NCBI GenBank assembly: GCA_052435735.1
Contig: JBQVNB010000004.1
Location: 207,717-271,716 of the forward strand
DNA length: 64,000 nucleotides
Direction: 5' to 3'
From: Aliihoeflea sp052435735
GTDB taxonomy: Bacteria; Pseudomonadota; Alphaproteobacteria; Rhizobiales; Rhizobiaceae
In this document: in pieces, positions 44,880 through 53,390 of the stretch
How the letters are laid out: every line of letters begins with the position of its first letter
Position numbering within the stretch: position 1 is the first letter of the stretch
Program-made: the position numbers and the translations under genes
The notes under the pieces: model-generated
Databases searched by the model: none
What the model was told of the DNA's origin: nothing
What the model saw: only the letters and a program-made list of their open reading frames with translations

Positions 44880-44964
44880 GCGGTCGTGGCGGAATTGGTA
44901 GACGCGCAGCGTTGAGGTCGCTGTGGGGCAACCCGTGGAAGTTCGAGTCTTCTCGACCGCACCA
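44880..44964 (+). tRNA. tRNA-Leu, anticodon GAG
   Basis: An 85-nt class II tRNA. The acceptor stem GCGGTCG pairs with CGACCGC (44954-44960), followed by discriminator A and an encoded CCA. The D arm contains AATTGGTAGACGCG. The anticodon stem CAGCG / CGCTG closes the loop TTGAGGT, giving anticodon GAG (reads CUC and CUU). A long variable arm (TGGGGCAACCCGT region) and the TTCGAGTCT T-loop follow. Transcribed away from lipB; fosX begins 82 bp downstream. Confidence 0.95.
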
Positions 44965-45046
44965 ATGCCATCTCGCTCCTATTTGGATGCGACGCGCTTC
45001 GTCCTTCGCGATTGACAGCCGGTCCCAACTATCTCACCGAATGAGT

Positions 45047-45466
45047 ATGGTAGAAGGCCTCAGCCACATCACGTTCATCGTGCGCGATCTCGATCGTATG
45101 GAAACGATCCTCACCACGGTGCTCGACGCTCGGAAGGTCTACGACAGCGGAGCTGACACATTCTCCCTGTCGCGTGAGCGATTTTTCCTTGTGGGTCAAC
45201 GCACCAATGCCGTCTGGATCGCGATCATGGAGGGCGAGCCGTTACCGGGACGAACCTACAACCACGTCGCCTTCAAAATCCCCGACACGAAGTACGATGA
45301 CTATCTTGCCCGCGTTCGCGCCTTGAACATCGACCTTCGCGAGGGACGCAGTCGTGTGCACGGCGAGGGCCGCTCGATATATTTCCACGATCACGACAAC
45401 CATCTGTTCGAGTTGCATACCGGCACGCTTGCCGAGCGCCTCGAACGTTACGCCGACGGTCGGTAG
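45047..45466 (+). CDS. fosX: FosX-type fosfomycin hydrolase (VOC superfamily)
   Basis: 139-residue metalloenzyme of the glyoxalase/VOC superfamily that closely resembles FosX, the Mn-dependent epoxide hydrolase that opens fosfomycin with water. Starting at the ATG at 45047 (VEGLSHITFIVRDL) the numbering matches Mesorhizobium FosX from memory. Metal ligands are His7 (LSHITF), His73 (YNHVAF) and Glu122 (LFELHTG), and the FosX-specific general base Glu44 (SLSRERFF) is at the identical position. GEGRSIYFHDHDNHLFELHTGTL is the family end. An ATG at 45041 is equally possible. Transcribed alone downstream of a tRNA. Confidence 0.9.
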   Translation: MVEGLSHITFIVRDLDRMETILTTVLDARKVYDSGADTFSLSRERFFLVGQRTNAVWIAIMEGEPLPGRTYNHVAFKIPDTKYDDYLARVRALNIDLREGRSRVHGEGRSIYFHDHDNHLFELHTGTLAERLERYADGR

Positions 45467-45558
45467 GGACATGCGATCCGCTGTCCGATAAGACATCCGC
45501 CAGTCGCATAAGATGGATTATGGAACTGCTGCATGCCTGCCGATCGCAGGGAAACGCC

Positions 45559-46365
45559 TCAGCCGCCAAACTCGATGACCATTCCGTCATAAGCCGGCTC
45601 GACATGATCCGGCGTCTCGGCGGCGACCGTGTCGTAGTCGAGCGGAATGTGCATATGCGTCAGCACCGCCCGCCTCGGCTTCAGCCGCTCGATCACCCCC
45701 AGCGCTTCCTCGAGCGAGAAATGGCTGGGATGGCGCTTGTATTGAAGCGCGTCGACGATCAGCACGTCAAGGTTCTGCAATCGCGCCAGCGTCTCAGTCG
45801 GAAATGCGCTGATGTCCGAGCAATAGGCCAGATCGCCGATACGGAAGCCGAGCGATATGATGTCGCCGTGGATTTGCGGCAGTGGCAGGAATTCGATGAC
45901 GCCGCCGGGACCGTCGATCGCGAACGCGTCGTCATGCGTGATGACGTGCGGGTTCAGGATCGGCGGATAGGAACTGCCGGGCGGCGTCTCGAAGCAATAA
46001 CCGAAGGAATTGCGCAACCGGTCCAGCGTCGGCCGGTCGGCATGGATGTCGATGCGTCTGCGTTGCACCAGAGCGAATCCGCGCAGATCGTCGATGCCGT
46101 GGATATGGTCGGCATGTGGATGCGTGTAGACGGCGGCGTCGACCGCTGCCACGCCCGCCGAGATCATCTGGTCGCGAAAGTCCGGCCCGGTGTCGATCAC
46201 GACGCGCGTGACGCCCCCCGGCCCGATGCGCTCGACCATAGCGGCCGCGCGCCGGCGCCGGTTGCGCGGATTGGCAGGATCGCAGTTGCCCCAGTCGCCG
46301 GTGATCCGTGGCACGCCTGGCGACGAGCCGCATCCAAGGATCGTGAAGCGATATAAGGCGCTCAT
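45559..46365 (-). CDS. MBL-fold metallo-hydrolase (PhnP-like)
   Basis: 268-residue metallo-beta-lactamase-fold hydrolase related to PhnP (cyclic phosphodiesterase) and other Mn/Zn hydrolases. The metal-binding HxHxDH motif appears as THPHADHIHGIDD (about 80-92), the early strand ILGCGSSPGVPRI carries the group's CGSS motif, and a further His is in LTHMHIP near the C-terminus. The substrate cannot be decided. Its ATG overlaps the tatD stop by one base; metG-tatD-MBL is a conserved order in this group and looks like one transcript. Confidence 0.87.
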   Translation of the reverse strand: MSALYRFTILGCGSSPGVPRITGDWGNCDPANPRNRRRRAAAMVERIGPGGVTRVVIDTGPDFRDQMISAGVAAVDAAVYTHPHADHIHGIDDLRGFALVQRRRIDIHADRPTLDRLRNSFGYCFETPPGSSYPPILNPHVITHDDAFAIDGPGGVIEFLPLPQIHGDIISLGFRIGDLAYCSDISAFPTETLARLQNLDVLIVDALQYKRHPSHFSLEEALGVIERLKPRRAVLTHMHIPLDYDTVAAETPDHVEPAYDGMVIEFGG

Positions 46366-47144
46366 CAGGGCCGCGGCATCTTCGAAAACAGGCGGAAGAA
46401 ATTGTCGGTCGTCAGCCGCCGGATTTCGGTTTCGTCGACGCCTATCGTGTCCGCCAGCACTTTGGCGGTATCGGCGACATAGGCCGGCTCGTTACGCCTT
46501 CCGCGATGCGGCACCGGCGCAAGGAACGGCGCATCGGTCTCGACCAGCAGCCGGTCGTGCGGAACGTTGCGCGCGATGTCGCGAATGTCCTGCGAATTGC
46601 GGAACGTCAGGATACCCGAAAACGAGACATATCCATCGAGCTCGACACCGACTTCGGCAAGCCGCGCACCGGACGAAAAACAATGCAGAACAAAGGGAAA
46701 CGAACCGATCCTCGATTCGTCTTGCAGGATCGCAATCATGTCCTCGTCGGCCGCGCGCGCGTGGATCACCAGCGGCAATCCCGTTATCCGCGCCACCTCG
46801 ATATGCACCTTCAAGCCATGCGCCTGCGCGTCGCGCGGCGCCTTGTCATAGTGGTAGTCCAGCCCCGCCTCGCCGATCGCCACCACCTTCGGATGACTGC
46901 TCAATTCGATGAGTTCGGCCGCGGTGACGTCGCGCTCCTCGCCGGCATTGTGCGGATGCGTGCCGACCGAGCAGTAGACCTCGTCATAGGCCTCGGCGAT
47001 CGCGCGGATCTGGTCGAACCGGCGAACGCGCGTCGAGATCGTGACCATGCGCTGTACGCCCGCCGCGACCGCCCGCGCGACGACGGCGTCCCGCTCCTCC
47101 GCGAAGTCTGGAAAGTCGAGATGGCAATGGCTGTCGACCAGCAT
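46365..47144 (-). CDS. tatD: TatD-family metal-dependent hydrolase
   Basis: 259-residue TIM-barrel hydrolase of the TatD/YcfH family; E. coli members are metal-dependent DNases. N-terminal metal ligands are in MLVDSHCHLDFPDF, a conserved Glu in IGEAGLDYHYDKA (about 92-104), further His in LPLVIHARAADED (about 123-135) and HCFSSGARL (about 154), and ETDAPFLAPVPHRGRRNEP (about 205-223). It starts 2 bp after metG and its stop shares one base with the MBL gene. Exact substrate in this organism is unproven. Confidence 0.93.
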   Translation of the reverse strand: MLVDSHCHLDFPDFAEERDAVVARAVAAGVQRMVTISTRVRRFDQIRAIAEAYDEVYCSVGTHPHNAGEERDVTAAELIELSSHPKVVAIGEAGLDYHYDKAPRDAQAHGLKVHIEVARITGLPLVIHARAADEDMIAILQDESRIGSFPFVLHCFSSGARLAEVGVELDGYVSFSGILTFRNSQDIRDIARNVPHDRLLVETDAPFLAPVPHRGRRNEPAYVADTAKVLADTIGVDETEIRRLTTDNFFRLFSKMPRP

Positions 47145-47146
47145 CG

Positions 47147-48697
47147 TCAGGCGCCCTGCACTTCCTGTTCCACATAGCGCGGGAAGATGCCCTGCGGCGC
47201 CGGCAGTTCGGCGCCCGGCTGAAGCCAGCCCTCAGCGAGATTGGCGAAGGTGCGGTCGCCAGACGGAACGTCCAGCAGATCGAGCAGCTTGTCGGCGGCC
47301 TGCGGAATGAAAGCGAGGCAGAGGATGCCGACGCGGCGCAGCACTTCCGCCGTCGTGTAGAGCACGGTGTCCATGCGCGCCGGATCGGACTTGCGCAGCG
47401 CCCATGGCTCCTGCCCGGCGAAATAGCGATTGGCCTCGGCAACGACGCCGAAGATCGCGGCGAGCGCGGTATGCAGCGCCTGGTGCCCCATGGCCGTGCG
47501 CGCGGTTGCAAGTGCTTCCAGCGCCTGGTCGAGGATCGCCCGGTCGACGTCTGCAAGCTCGCCGCGCTCAGGCACCCTGCCCGCGCAGTTCTTGGCGATC
47601 ATCGACAGCGAGCGCTGCGCCAGATTGCCGAGATCGTTGGCAAGGTCCGCATTGGTGCGGTTCACGATCGCCTCGTGGCTGTAGTTTCCGTCCTGGCCGA
47701 AAGGCACTTCGCGCAGCAGGAAATAGCGCAACTGGTCGAGCCCGTAATGTTCGACGAGCGCGGCCGGGTCGATGACGTTGCCGACCGACTTCGACATCTT
47801 CTCCCCGCGGTTGAAGACGAAGCCATGGCTGAAGACGCGCTTAGGCAACGGGATGCCGGCCGACATCAGGAAGGCCGGCCAGTAGACGGCGTGGAAGCGC
47901 GTAATGTCCTTGCCGATGACGTGCAGGTCGGCCGGCCAATAGCGCCAAAGATCCGCGTTTTCATCGGGATAGCCGGCGGCAGTGATGTAGTTCGTCAGTG
48001 CGTCGACCCAGACATACATGACATGCTTTTCGTCGCCGGGCACCGGAATGCCCCAGTCGAATGTCGTCCGCGAGATCGAGAGATCCTTGAGGCCGGAGCG
48101 CACGAAGCTCGCAACCTCGTTGCGGCGTTCGACAGGCCCGACGAAGTCCGGCTGACGCTCGTAGAGATCGAGCAGCCGGTCCTGATAGGCCGACAGACGG
48201 AAGAAATAGCTCTCCTCCTCGACCCATTCGACGGGCGCCCCTTGTGGACCATACCGGACACCATCGTCGCGGACTTCCGTTTCGTCCTCACCGAAGTAGG
48301 CTTCGTCGCGCACCGAATACCACCCGGCATATCCACCCTTGTAGATGTCGCCGCTGGCTTCCATCGCCTTCCAGATCGCCTGCGAGGCGCGTTTGTGGCG
48401 CTCTTCGCTGGTGCGGATGAAATCATCGTTCGACGCATTGAGAAGCGTCGCCATCTTTTTGAATTCAGAAGAATTCCGGTCGGCAAGCTCCTTCGGCGAT
48501 ATGCCTTCCTTGCGCGCGGTCTGCAGCATCTTGATGCCGTGCTCGTCGGTGCCTGTCAGGAAGTGCACGTCCTTGCCGTCGAGGCGCTGGAAGCGCGCCA
48601 GCGCGTCCGTCGCGATCAGCTCGTAGGCATGGCCGATATGTGGCTTGCCGTTCGGATAGGAAATCGCGGTGGTAATGTAGAACTTCTCGGCTGCCAT
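47147..48697 (-). CDS. metG: Methionyl-tRNA synthetase
   Basis: Charges initiator and elongator tRNA-Met. 516 residues, the shorter form without the C-terminal dimerisation domain. HIGH motif is PNGKPHIGHAYE (about 15-26) and KMSKS is GEKMSKSVGNV (about 295-305). The connective peptide (GWYSVRDEAYFGEDE) lacks the CxxC zinc knuckles, so it is the zinc-free class. Starts at 48697 in a gap containing an 18-bp palindrome, 91 bp after holB. Confidence 0.97.
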   Translation of the reverse strand: MAAEKFYITTAISYPNGKPHIGHAYELIATDALARFQRLDGKDVHFLTGTDEHGIKMLQTARKEGISPKELADRNSSEFKKMATLLNASNDDFIRTSEERHKRASQAIWKAMEASGDIYKGGYAGWYSVRDEAYFGEDETEVRDDGVRYGPQGAPVEWVEEESYFFRLSAYQDRLLDLYERQPDFVGPVERRNEVASFVRSGLKDLSISRTTFDWGIPVPGDEKHVMYVWVDALTNYITAAGYPDENADLWRYWPADLHVIGKDITRFHAVYWPAFLMSAGIPLPKRVFSHGFVFNRGEKMSKSVGNVIDPAALVEHYGLDQLRYFLLREVPFGQDGNYSHEAIVNRTNADLANDLGNLAQRSLSMIAKNCAGRVPERGELADVDRAILDQALEALATARTAMGHQALHTALAAIFGVVAEANRYFAGQEPWALRKSDPARMDTVLYTTAEVLRRVGILCLAFIPQAADKLLDLLDVPSGDRTFANLAEGWLQPGAELPAPQGIFPRYVEQEVQGA

Positions 48698-48715
48698 GCG
48701 CTCGCTCGGTCATTG

Positions 48716-48733
48716 GAGCATCGGCCGATGCTC
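48716..48733. repeat. 18-bp perfect palindrome upstream of metG
   Basis: GAGCATCGGCCGATGCTC is a perfect palindrome 19 bp upstream of the metG ATG, in the holB-metG gap. There is no T-run in either direction. It may be a regulatory site or a leader hairpin affecting metG; I know of no named element with this sequence. Confidence 0.6.
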
Positions 48734-48788
48734 TCGGATCTGGTCGCGGTCACATAGACCACGCACCGCCATTTGGCCAGTCGCGCAA

Positions 48789-49829
48789 TCAGCGCGCGGC
48801 GCAAAGCTGGCCGAGCAGCCCGACAACGTGCTGGCGCTTGTCAAGATTGTAGGTGTCGGTATCGACGATGCGCTGGCGCACGCCAAACCATTGATCGGCG
48901 AGCCGCGCCGCCAACTCCGCGTCGCCGGCCCGACCGGCCGCCTGCGCCCGCGCCTCGGCGATGCCAGCGACATGCTCGTTGAACAGTCGGAACTGGACCG
49001 TGGAATCGCGTCCGCCGACGGCGTCGGCAATCCGGTAGGCCGCGGCGACATCGAACCTGCCGCCGGAGACCACGACGTCGACCGCATTGGCGATATCGAG
49101 CCCGCCGAACTGCGTCATCAAAAGCGCCTCGCGCACGCTGCCCGAGGCCTTTGCCGCGAGATCGTCCGGCACCTCTTCCGACCCCGGCGAAACCGCCCGC
49201 AATGCGGCGAGGAGATCATCGCTGGCCAGCGGCTTCAGCTTCAGGAGTTGGCAGCGCGAGCGGATCGTCGGCAGCATTCGGCCGATGGAATGAACGACGA
49301 GCAGGAAGAGCGTACGCGGCGGCGGTTCTTCCAGGCTCTTCAAAAGCGCATTGGCGGCGTTTCGGTTCATGTCGTCGGCGGCGTCGACGATCACGACCCG
49401 GTAGCCGCCATCATGCGAGGTCATCGATAGGAACCGTCCGACGCGGCGGATTTCGTCGACGGTCACGGCCGACTTGAAACCGGCTCCGCGATCGGCGGCA
49501 GGCCGCGTCAGGTGCAGAAGCGACGGATGCGCCCCCTGCGCCATCAGCCTGAACAGCGTAGACGCCGTGTCCGGCCGCGCGAGCGTCGACGGCGCTTCGG
49601 CCGGGCGCGGATTGGCGAGCAGATGATGGGCCAGCCGAAAGGCGAGCGTCGCCTTTCCGATCCCGCGCGTTCCCGAAAGGATCAGCGCGTGGTGGAACTT
49701 GCCCGTCCGGTAGGCGCGCGCCAGTTCGTCTGCTTCCCCGACATGCCCGAACAACTCGGCATGTTCCACCGGTTCGGGCACTTCGGGAATGCTGTCATAC
49801 TGCTCGGGCGCGATGCGTTCAAAGCTCAT
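48789..49829 (-). CDS. holB: DNA polymerase III subunit delta'
   Basis: Clamp-loader subunit of the replicative polymerase. 346 residues, AAA+ fold. It has the P-loop GTRGIGKATLA (about 53-63), a Walker B/sensor region (VVIVDAADDMNRNAANALLKSLEEPPP, about 145-171) and the arginine-finger SRC motif in IRSRCQLLKLKPL (about 185-198). The zinc-binding cysteines of DnaX are absent, as expected for delta'. It starts inside tmk by 11 bp, so tmk-holB is a coupled pair. Confidence 0.93.
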   Translation of the reverse strand: MSFERIAPEQYDSIPEVPEPVEHAELFGHVGEADELARAYRTGKFHHALILSGTRGIGKATLAFRLAHHLLANPRPAEAPSTLARPDTASTLFRLMAQGAHPSLLHLTRPAADRGAGFKSAVTVDEIRRVGRFLSMTSHDGGYRVVIVDAADDMNRNAANALLKSLEEPPPRTLFLLVVHSIGRMLPTIRSRCQLLKLKPLASDDLLAALRAVSPGSEEVPDDLAAKASGSVREALLMTQFGGLDIANAVDVVVSGGRFDVAAAYRIADAVGGRDSTVQFRLFNEHVAGIAEARAQAAGRAGDAELAARLADQWFGVRQRIVDTDTYNLDKRQHVVGLLGQLCAAR

Positions 49830-50487
49830 CAGCGACCTGCAGCAAGCTCCCCGCAGGCGCGATTACCTTCTCGACCCGGCTCCACACGGCATCTGCGACC
49901 GCATCCCGCTCCTTCGACGCGTCGATGATGACGCAGCGCGCGGGCTCGGCGCGGGCGATGTCTATATAGGCCTCGCGGCGCTCCTCGTGCAGCGACAGGT
50001 CTTCCTTCTCGTAGCGGTCTGCATCGTCGGTGCCGCGCCGGCTTGCCGCGCGCCGCATGCCTTCCACCGGGTCAAGGTCGAGGATGATCGTCAGATCGGG
50101 CATCATGCCGTTGATCGCGACGCTCTCCAGTGCCGTCATGAACGCCTTGTCGAGCCGCCCTGAAATGCCCTGATAGACGCGTGAGGAATCGAGAAAGCGA
50201 TCGCACAGCACGATCTTGCCGGCCTCGATTGCCGGCCGAATGATCTGCTCGACATGGTCGGATCGGGCGGCCGCGAACAGCATAGCCTCCATCGCCGGCC
50301 CGAAAGGCTCGGCCGCGCCCGAAAGCAGCACGTGCCGCACCGCCTCCCCGCCCGCCGAACCGCCGGGCTCGCGCGAGACGACGACCTCATGGCCCTCGGC
50401 CTCCAGACGGTCGGCAAGAAGCCGGATCTGGGTCGACTTTCCGGCCCCCTCGCCGCCTTCGAAGGTGATGAAATGTCCTCGTGGCAA
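49819..50487 (-). CDS. tmk: Thymidylate kinase
   Basis: Phosphorylates dTMP to dTDP. 222 residues, P-loop kinase with Walker A FEGGEGAGKSTQ (about 9-20), DR-containing LCDRFLDSSRVYQG (about 94-107) and the substrate region. The P-loop is the Glu-containing type I form, typical of proteobacterial Tmk. It overlaps holB by 11 bp and lies 80 bp downstream of dacF on the same strand. No anomalies. Confidence 0.97.
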   Translation of the reverse strand: MPRGHFITFEGGEGAGKSTQIRLLADRLEAEGHEVVVSREPGGSAGGEAVRHVLLSGAAEPFGPAMEAMLFAAARSDHVEQIIRPAIEAGKIVLCDRFLDSSRVYQGISGRLDKAFMTALESVAINGMMPDLTIILDLDPVEGMRRAASRRGTDDADRYEKEDLSLHEERREAYIDIARAEPARCVIIDASKERDAVADAVWSRVEKVIAPAGSLLQVADEL

Positions 50488-50567
50488 TGCGCATCCTTTC
50501 GCCGGCCGCTGAACTCGCCCCAGCGCCTAGCAGATAATGCGGGCGCGCGCCAAATGCGACCGGTGGA

Positions 50568-51731
50568 TCAGCGCATCCAGCCGACGGCGAGTTCCTCGAT
50601 CGCGTCGAGCGCGCGCTGGTGGAGCTTGCCGGTATCGACCGATTCGGCAGCATAGAGGGGCGTTTCCTGGCTCATCGCATCGCCGATCCAGACCCTGAGC
50701 GTGCCGACCCGCGCGCCCTCCTCCACCGGCGCGATGACCGGCCCGTCATAGACGATGCGCGCGACGAGGCGGTCGCGGTTGGTCAACGGCACGAAGAGCG
50801 AGATCGGCCCGTTGGACCGCAGACCGACGCCGCCCTTCTCTCCGCCATAGACTTTGGCCTCGCCGACGACCTCGTTCTCCGCGAATATCTGATACTTGTC
50901 GAAGGCGCGCATGCCCCAGTCGAGGATCTTGCGCGCTTCCTCGGCGCGCACCGCGTCGCTCTCCATGCCGCTCAGCGCGACGAAGAGGCGCCGGTCGTCG
51001 CGCGCGACTGACCCGACGATGCCGTAGCCCGATTCCTGTGTGAAGCCCGTCTTCATCCCGTCGGCGCCGATATTCATGCGCAAGAGCGGGTTGCGATTGC
51101 GCTGGGTGATGTTGTTCCAGGTGAATTCTGGCTGCGCGTAATAGTCATACTGGTCCGGATATTCGGTCCAGATGTGATGCGCGAGCATGGCGAGTTCGCG
51201 CACGGTCACCACCTGCCCTTCGGCGGGCAGTCCGGTGGAATTCTTGAACACCGATCGCGTCATGCCGATCTCACGGGCACGCTCGGTCATCAATTGCGCG
51301 AAATTTTCTTCCGAGCCCGCCATACCCTCGGCGATGATGATGCACCCGTCATTCGCAGACTGCACGATCACGCCCTGGATCAGATTTTCGAGACTGATCG
51401 ACGAGCGCACTTCGGCAAACATGGTCGATCCGCCCGACATCGCGCCGCCGGTACGCCAGGCGTTCTCGCTGACGAAGAACTCGTCCTGCAGCGTCAGCCG
51501 GCCGGTCTTCAATGCGTTGAAGACGACCTCCATCGTCATCAGCTTGGCGAGCGAGGCCGGCTGGATCAGTGCATCGGGGTCCTTGGAGAAGAGGACCGTG
51601 CCGGTGTCGGCATCGATCATGAAGGCCTGCTGCGCGCGCGTCTCGAAGAGCTGGGCGGACGCGCTCGTCACAAGTCCCATGACGCACAGGAACGCGGCTA
51701 TCGCCACGCCCGGAATTCGCCGATCATACAT
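50568..51731 (-). CDS. dacF: D-alanyl-D-alanine carboxypeptidase (PBP5/6 type)
   Basis: Periplasmic low-molecular-weight penicillin-binding protein that trims the terminal D-Ala from peptidoglycan stem peptides. 387 residues. A signal peptide ends near TSASAQLFE. The acyl-Ser60 and Lys63 are in PASLAKLM, Ser125/Asn127 in QSANDG, and the KTG triad is in GMKTGFTQ (about 225). A C-terminal PBP5-like beta domain and a short amphipathic tail (TGKLHQRALDAIEELAVGWMR) can anchor it to the membrane face. The start ATG at 51731. First gene of the dacF-tmk-holB block. Confidence 0.95.
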   Translation of the reverse strand: MYDRRIPGVAIAAFLCVMGLVTSASAQLFETRAQQAFMIDADTGTVLFSKDPDALIQPASLAKLMTMEVVFNALKTGRLTLQDEFFVSENAWRTGGAMSGGSTMFAEVRSSISLENLIQGVIVQSANDGCIIIAEGMAGSEENFAQLMTERAREIGMTRSVFKNSTGLPAEGQVVTVRELAMLAHHIWTEYPDQYDYYAQPEFTWNNITQRNRNPLLRMNIGADGMKTGFTQESGYGIVGSVARDDRRLFVALSGMESDAVRAEEARKILDWGMRAFDKYQIFAENEVVGEAKVYGGEKGGVGLRSNGPISLFVPLTNRDRLVARIVYDGPVIAPVEEGARVGTLRVWIGDAMSQETPLYAAESVDTGKLHQRALDAIEELAVGWMR

Positions 51732-51809
51732 TGCCCTACCTACCCCATATGTGCCCTTCGACGAAGGCTAGCACCGGGGTCGGCAATCTCGCAACTCAAC
51801 CTCGCGCGA

Positions 51810-52220
51810 TCAGTCGATCTGACCGAGCCATTGCAGGATTGCAACGGTGCCGCCCGCAACGACCGCGCCCATGAACGTGCCCCAGCCGGTGTCGACCATC
51901 GCGACGATGCCGTCATAGCCGCGCAGGACCGAGAGATTGGTGAAATTGTAGGTGAGATAGGCGAAGAAGCCGAACAGCGCGCCGTTGAGCGCGGCCGCCT
52001 GCCATGCCCCCGCCGCCATGCCTGCGGCTACGCCGAAATAGACGAGCCCGACGATGTAGACCGCATAGAACACCGCTGCGACGCCCCAGCGCGGCTGGTC
52101 GAGCAGAAGGTCACCCATCCGGGTTGCATAGAAATTGCGGGCGATGACGCCGAGCCAGAGCGCATCGAGGATCAGGAAGAGGACGAGGGCGATCCCGTAG
52201 GCGGAAAGATACTTGGTCAT
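51810..52220 (-). CDS. DUF2177 family membrane protein
   Basis: 136-residue integral membrane protein of the DUF2177 family, unknown function. It has four likely membrane helices. The family features are MxKYLxAYGIALVLFLILDALWLGV at the N-terminus and FGFFAYLTYNFTNLSVLRGY (about 83-102). It sits 39 bp downstream of tgt on the same strand and could be read through from queA-tgt. Confidence 0.82.
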   Translation of the reverse strand: MTKYLSAYGIALVLFLILDALWLGVIARNFYATRMGDLLLDQPRWGVAAVFYAVYIVGLVYFGVAAGMAAGAWQAAALNGALFGFFAYLTYNFTNLSVLRGYDGIVAMVDTGWGTFMGAVVAGGTVAILQWLGQID

Positions 52221-52259
52221 CTGACGATCCCGATTGCTGCGACTGAACCGTCTACGCCG

Positions 52260-53390
52260 TCAGAGCGCCGGCAGATCGCCGCGCGCCCAGTTTTCCGTGA
52301 TCTCGCCTGCCCTGTCCGCAAACCGCCCCGCCTCGATCGCGCTTCGGATATCGGCCATAAGCGACTGATAATAAGCGAGATTGTTCCATGTCAGCAGCAT
52401 TCCCGCCAACGACTCGCCGGACTTGACGAGATGATGCAGATAGGCGCGGCTATACTCGCGCGCGGCCGGGCAATCGCTTTCCTCATCGAGCGGACGATGG
52501 TCCTCGGCGTGCCGCGCGTTCTTGAGGTTGATCTTGCCGCGCCGCGTATAGGCAAGCCCATGCCGGCCGGCGCGCGTCGGCATCACGCAGTCGAACATGT
52601 AGATGCCGCGGGCGACCGATTTCACGATGTCGTCCGGCGTCCCGACGCCCATTAGGTAGCGCGGCTTCATCTCGGGCAGAAGCGGATTGGTCACCTCCAG
52701 CATGTCGAGCATCACCTGCTGGGGTTCGCCGACCGCAAGGCCGCCGACCGCATAGCCCTTCAGATCGAGGTCGCGCAGCGCCAGCGCCGAGCGCTCACGA
52801 AGCGCCGGCACGTCGCCGCCCTGCACGATGCCGAACATCGCCCTGCCGGGCTGCGTGCCGAACGCCGTCTTGCAGCGCTCGGCCCAGCGCAGCGAAAGCT
52901 CCATCGCCTTCTCGATCGCCTTGTGCTCCGCCGGCAGCGCCGTGCATTCGTCGAGCTGCATCTGGATATCGCTGTCGAGCAGGCCCTGGATCTCGATCGA
53001 GCGCTCCGGCGACATCTCGTAGACCGTGCCGTCGATATGCGAGCGGAATTTGACGCCCTGTTCCGTGATCTTGCGCAACTGCGCCAGCGACATGACCTGG
53101 AACCCGCCCGAATCCGTCAGGATCGGGTGCGGCCAACGCGCGAATTCATGCAGCCCCCCCAACCGCGCGACACGCTCAGCGCCCGGTCGCAGCATCAGGT
53201 GGTATGTGTTGCCCAGGATGATATCCGAGCCGAGATCGCGCACCTGGTCGAGATACATCGCCTTGACTGTCCCGCCGGTGCCCACCGGCATGAAGGCCGG
53301 CGTGCGGATCGTGCCGCGCGGCATGGTGATCTCGCCGCGCCGCGCCGCGCCGTCCGTCGCGAGGACGCGGAATTCGAAATTCTCGGTCAT
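52260..53390 (-). CDS. tgt: tRNA-guanine transglycosylase with depleted zinc site
   Basis: Swaps guanine at position 34 of GUN-anticodon tRNAs for preQ1 in queuosine synthesis. 376 residues from the ATG at 53390; upstream frame is not conserved. The nucleophile Asp267 (FDCVMPTR) and Asp93 (LTDSGGFQ) are in place, offset by about four from E. coli. The zinc motif CxCxxCx25H, however, reads Ser305-x-Cys307-x2-Ala310-x25-Asn336: spacing is exact but only one ligand is left. The start shares one base with the queA stop, so the pair is coupled. Confidence 0.96.
   Translation of the reverse strand: MTENFEFRVLATDGAARRGEITMPRGTIRTPAFMPVGTGGTVKAMYLDQVRDLGSDIILGNTYHLMLRPGAERVARLGGLHEFARWPHPILTDSGGFQVMSLAQLRKITEQGVKFRSHIDGTVYEMSPERSIEIQGLLDSDIQMQLDECTALPAEHKAIEKAMELSLRWAERCKTAFGTQPGRAMFGIVQGGDVPALRERSALALRDLDLKGYAVGGLAVGEPQQVMLDMLEVTNPLLPEMKPRYLMGVGTPDDIVKSVARGIYMFDCVMPTRAGRHGLAYTRRGKINLKNARHAEDHRPLDEESDCPAAREYSRAYLHHLVKSGESLAGMLLTWNNLAYYQSLMADIRSAIEAGRFADRAGEITENWARGDLPAL

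Noticed and set aside
44843..45046. N-terminal extension of the fosX frame through the tRNA
   Set aside because: The frame passes through the tRNA gene; FosX numbering fits the ATG at 45047 (or 45041).
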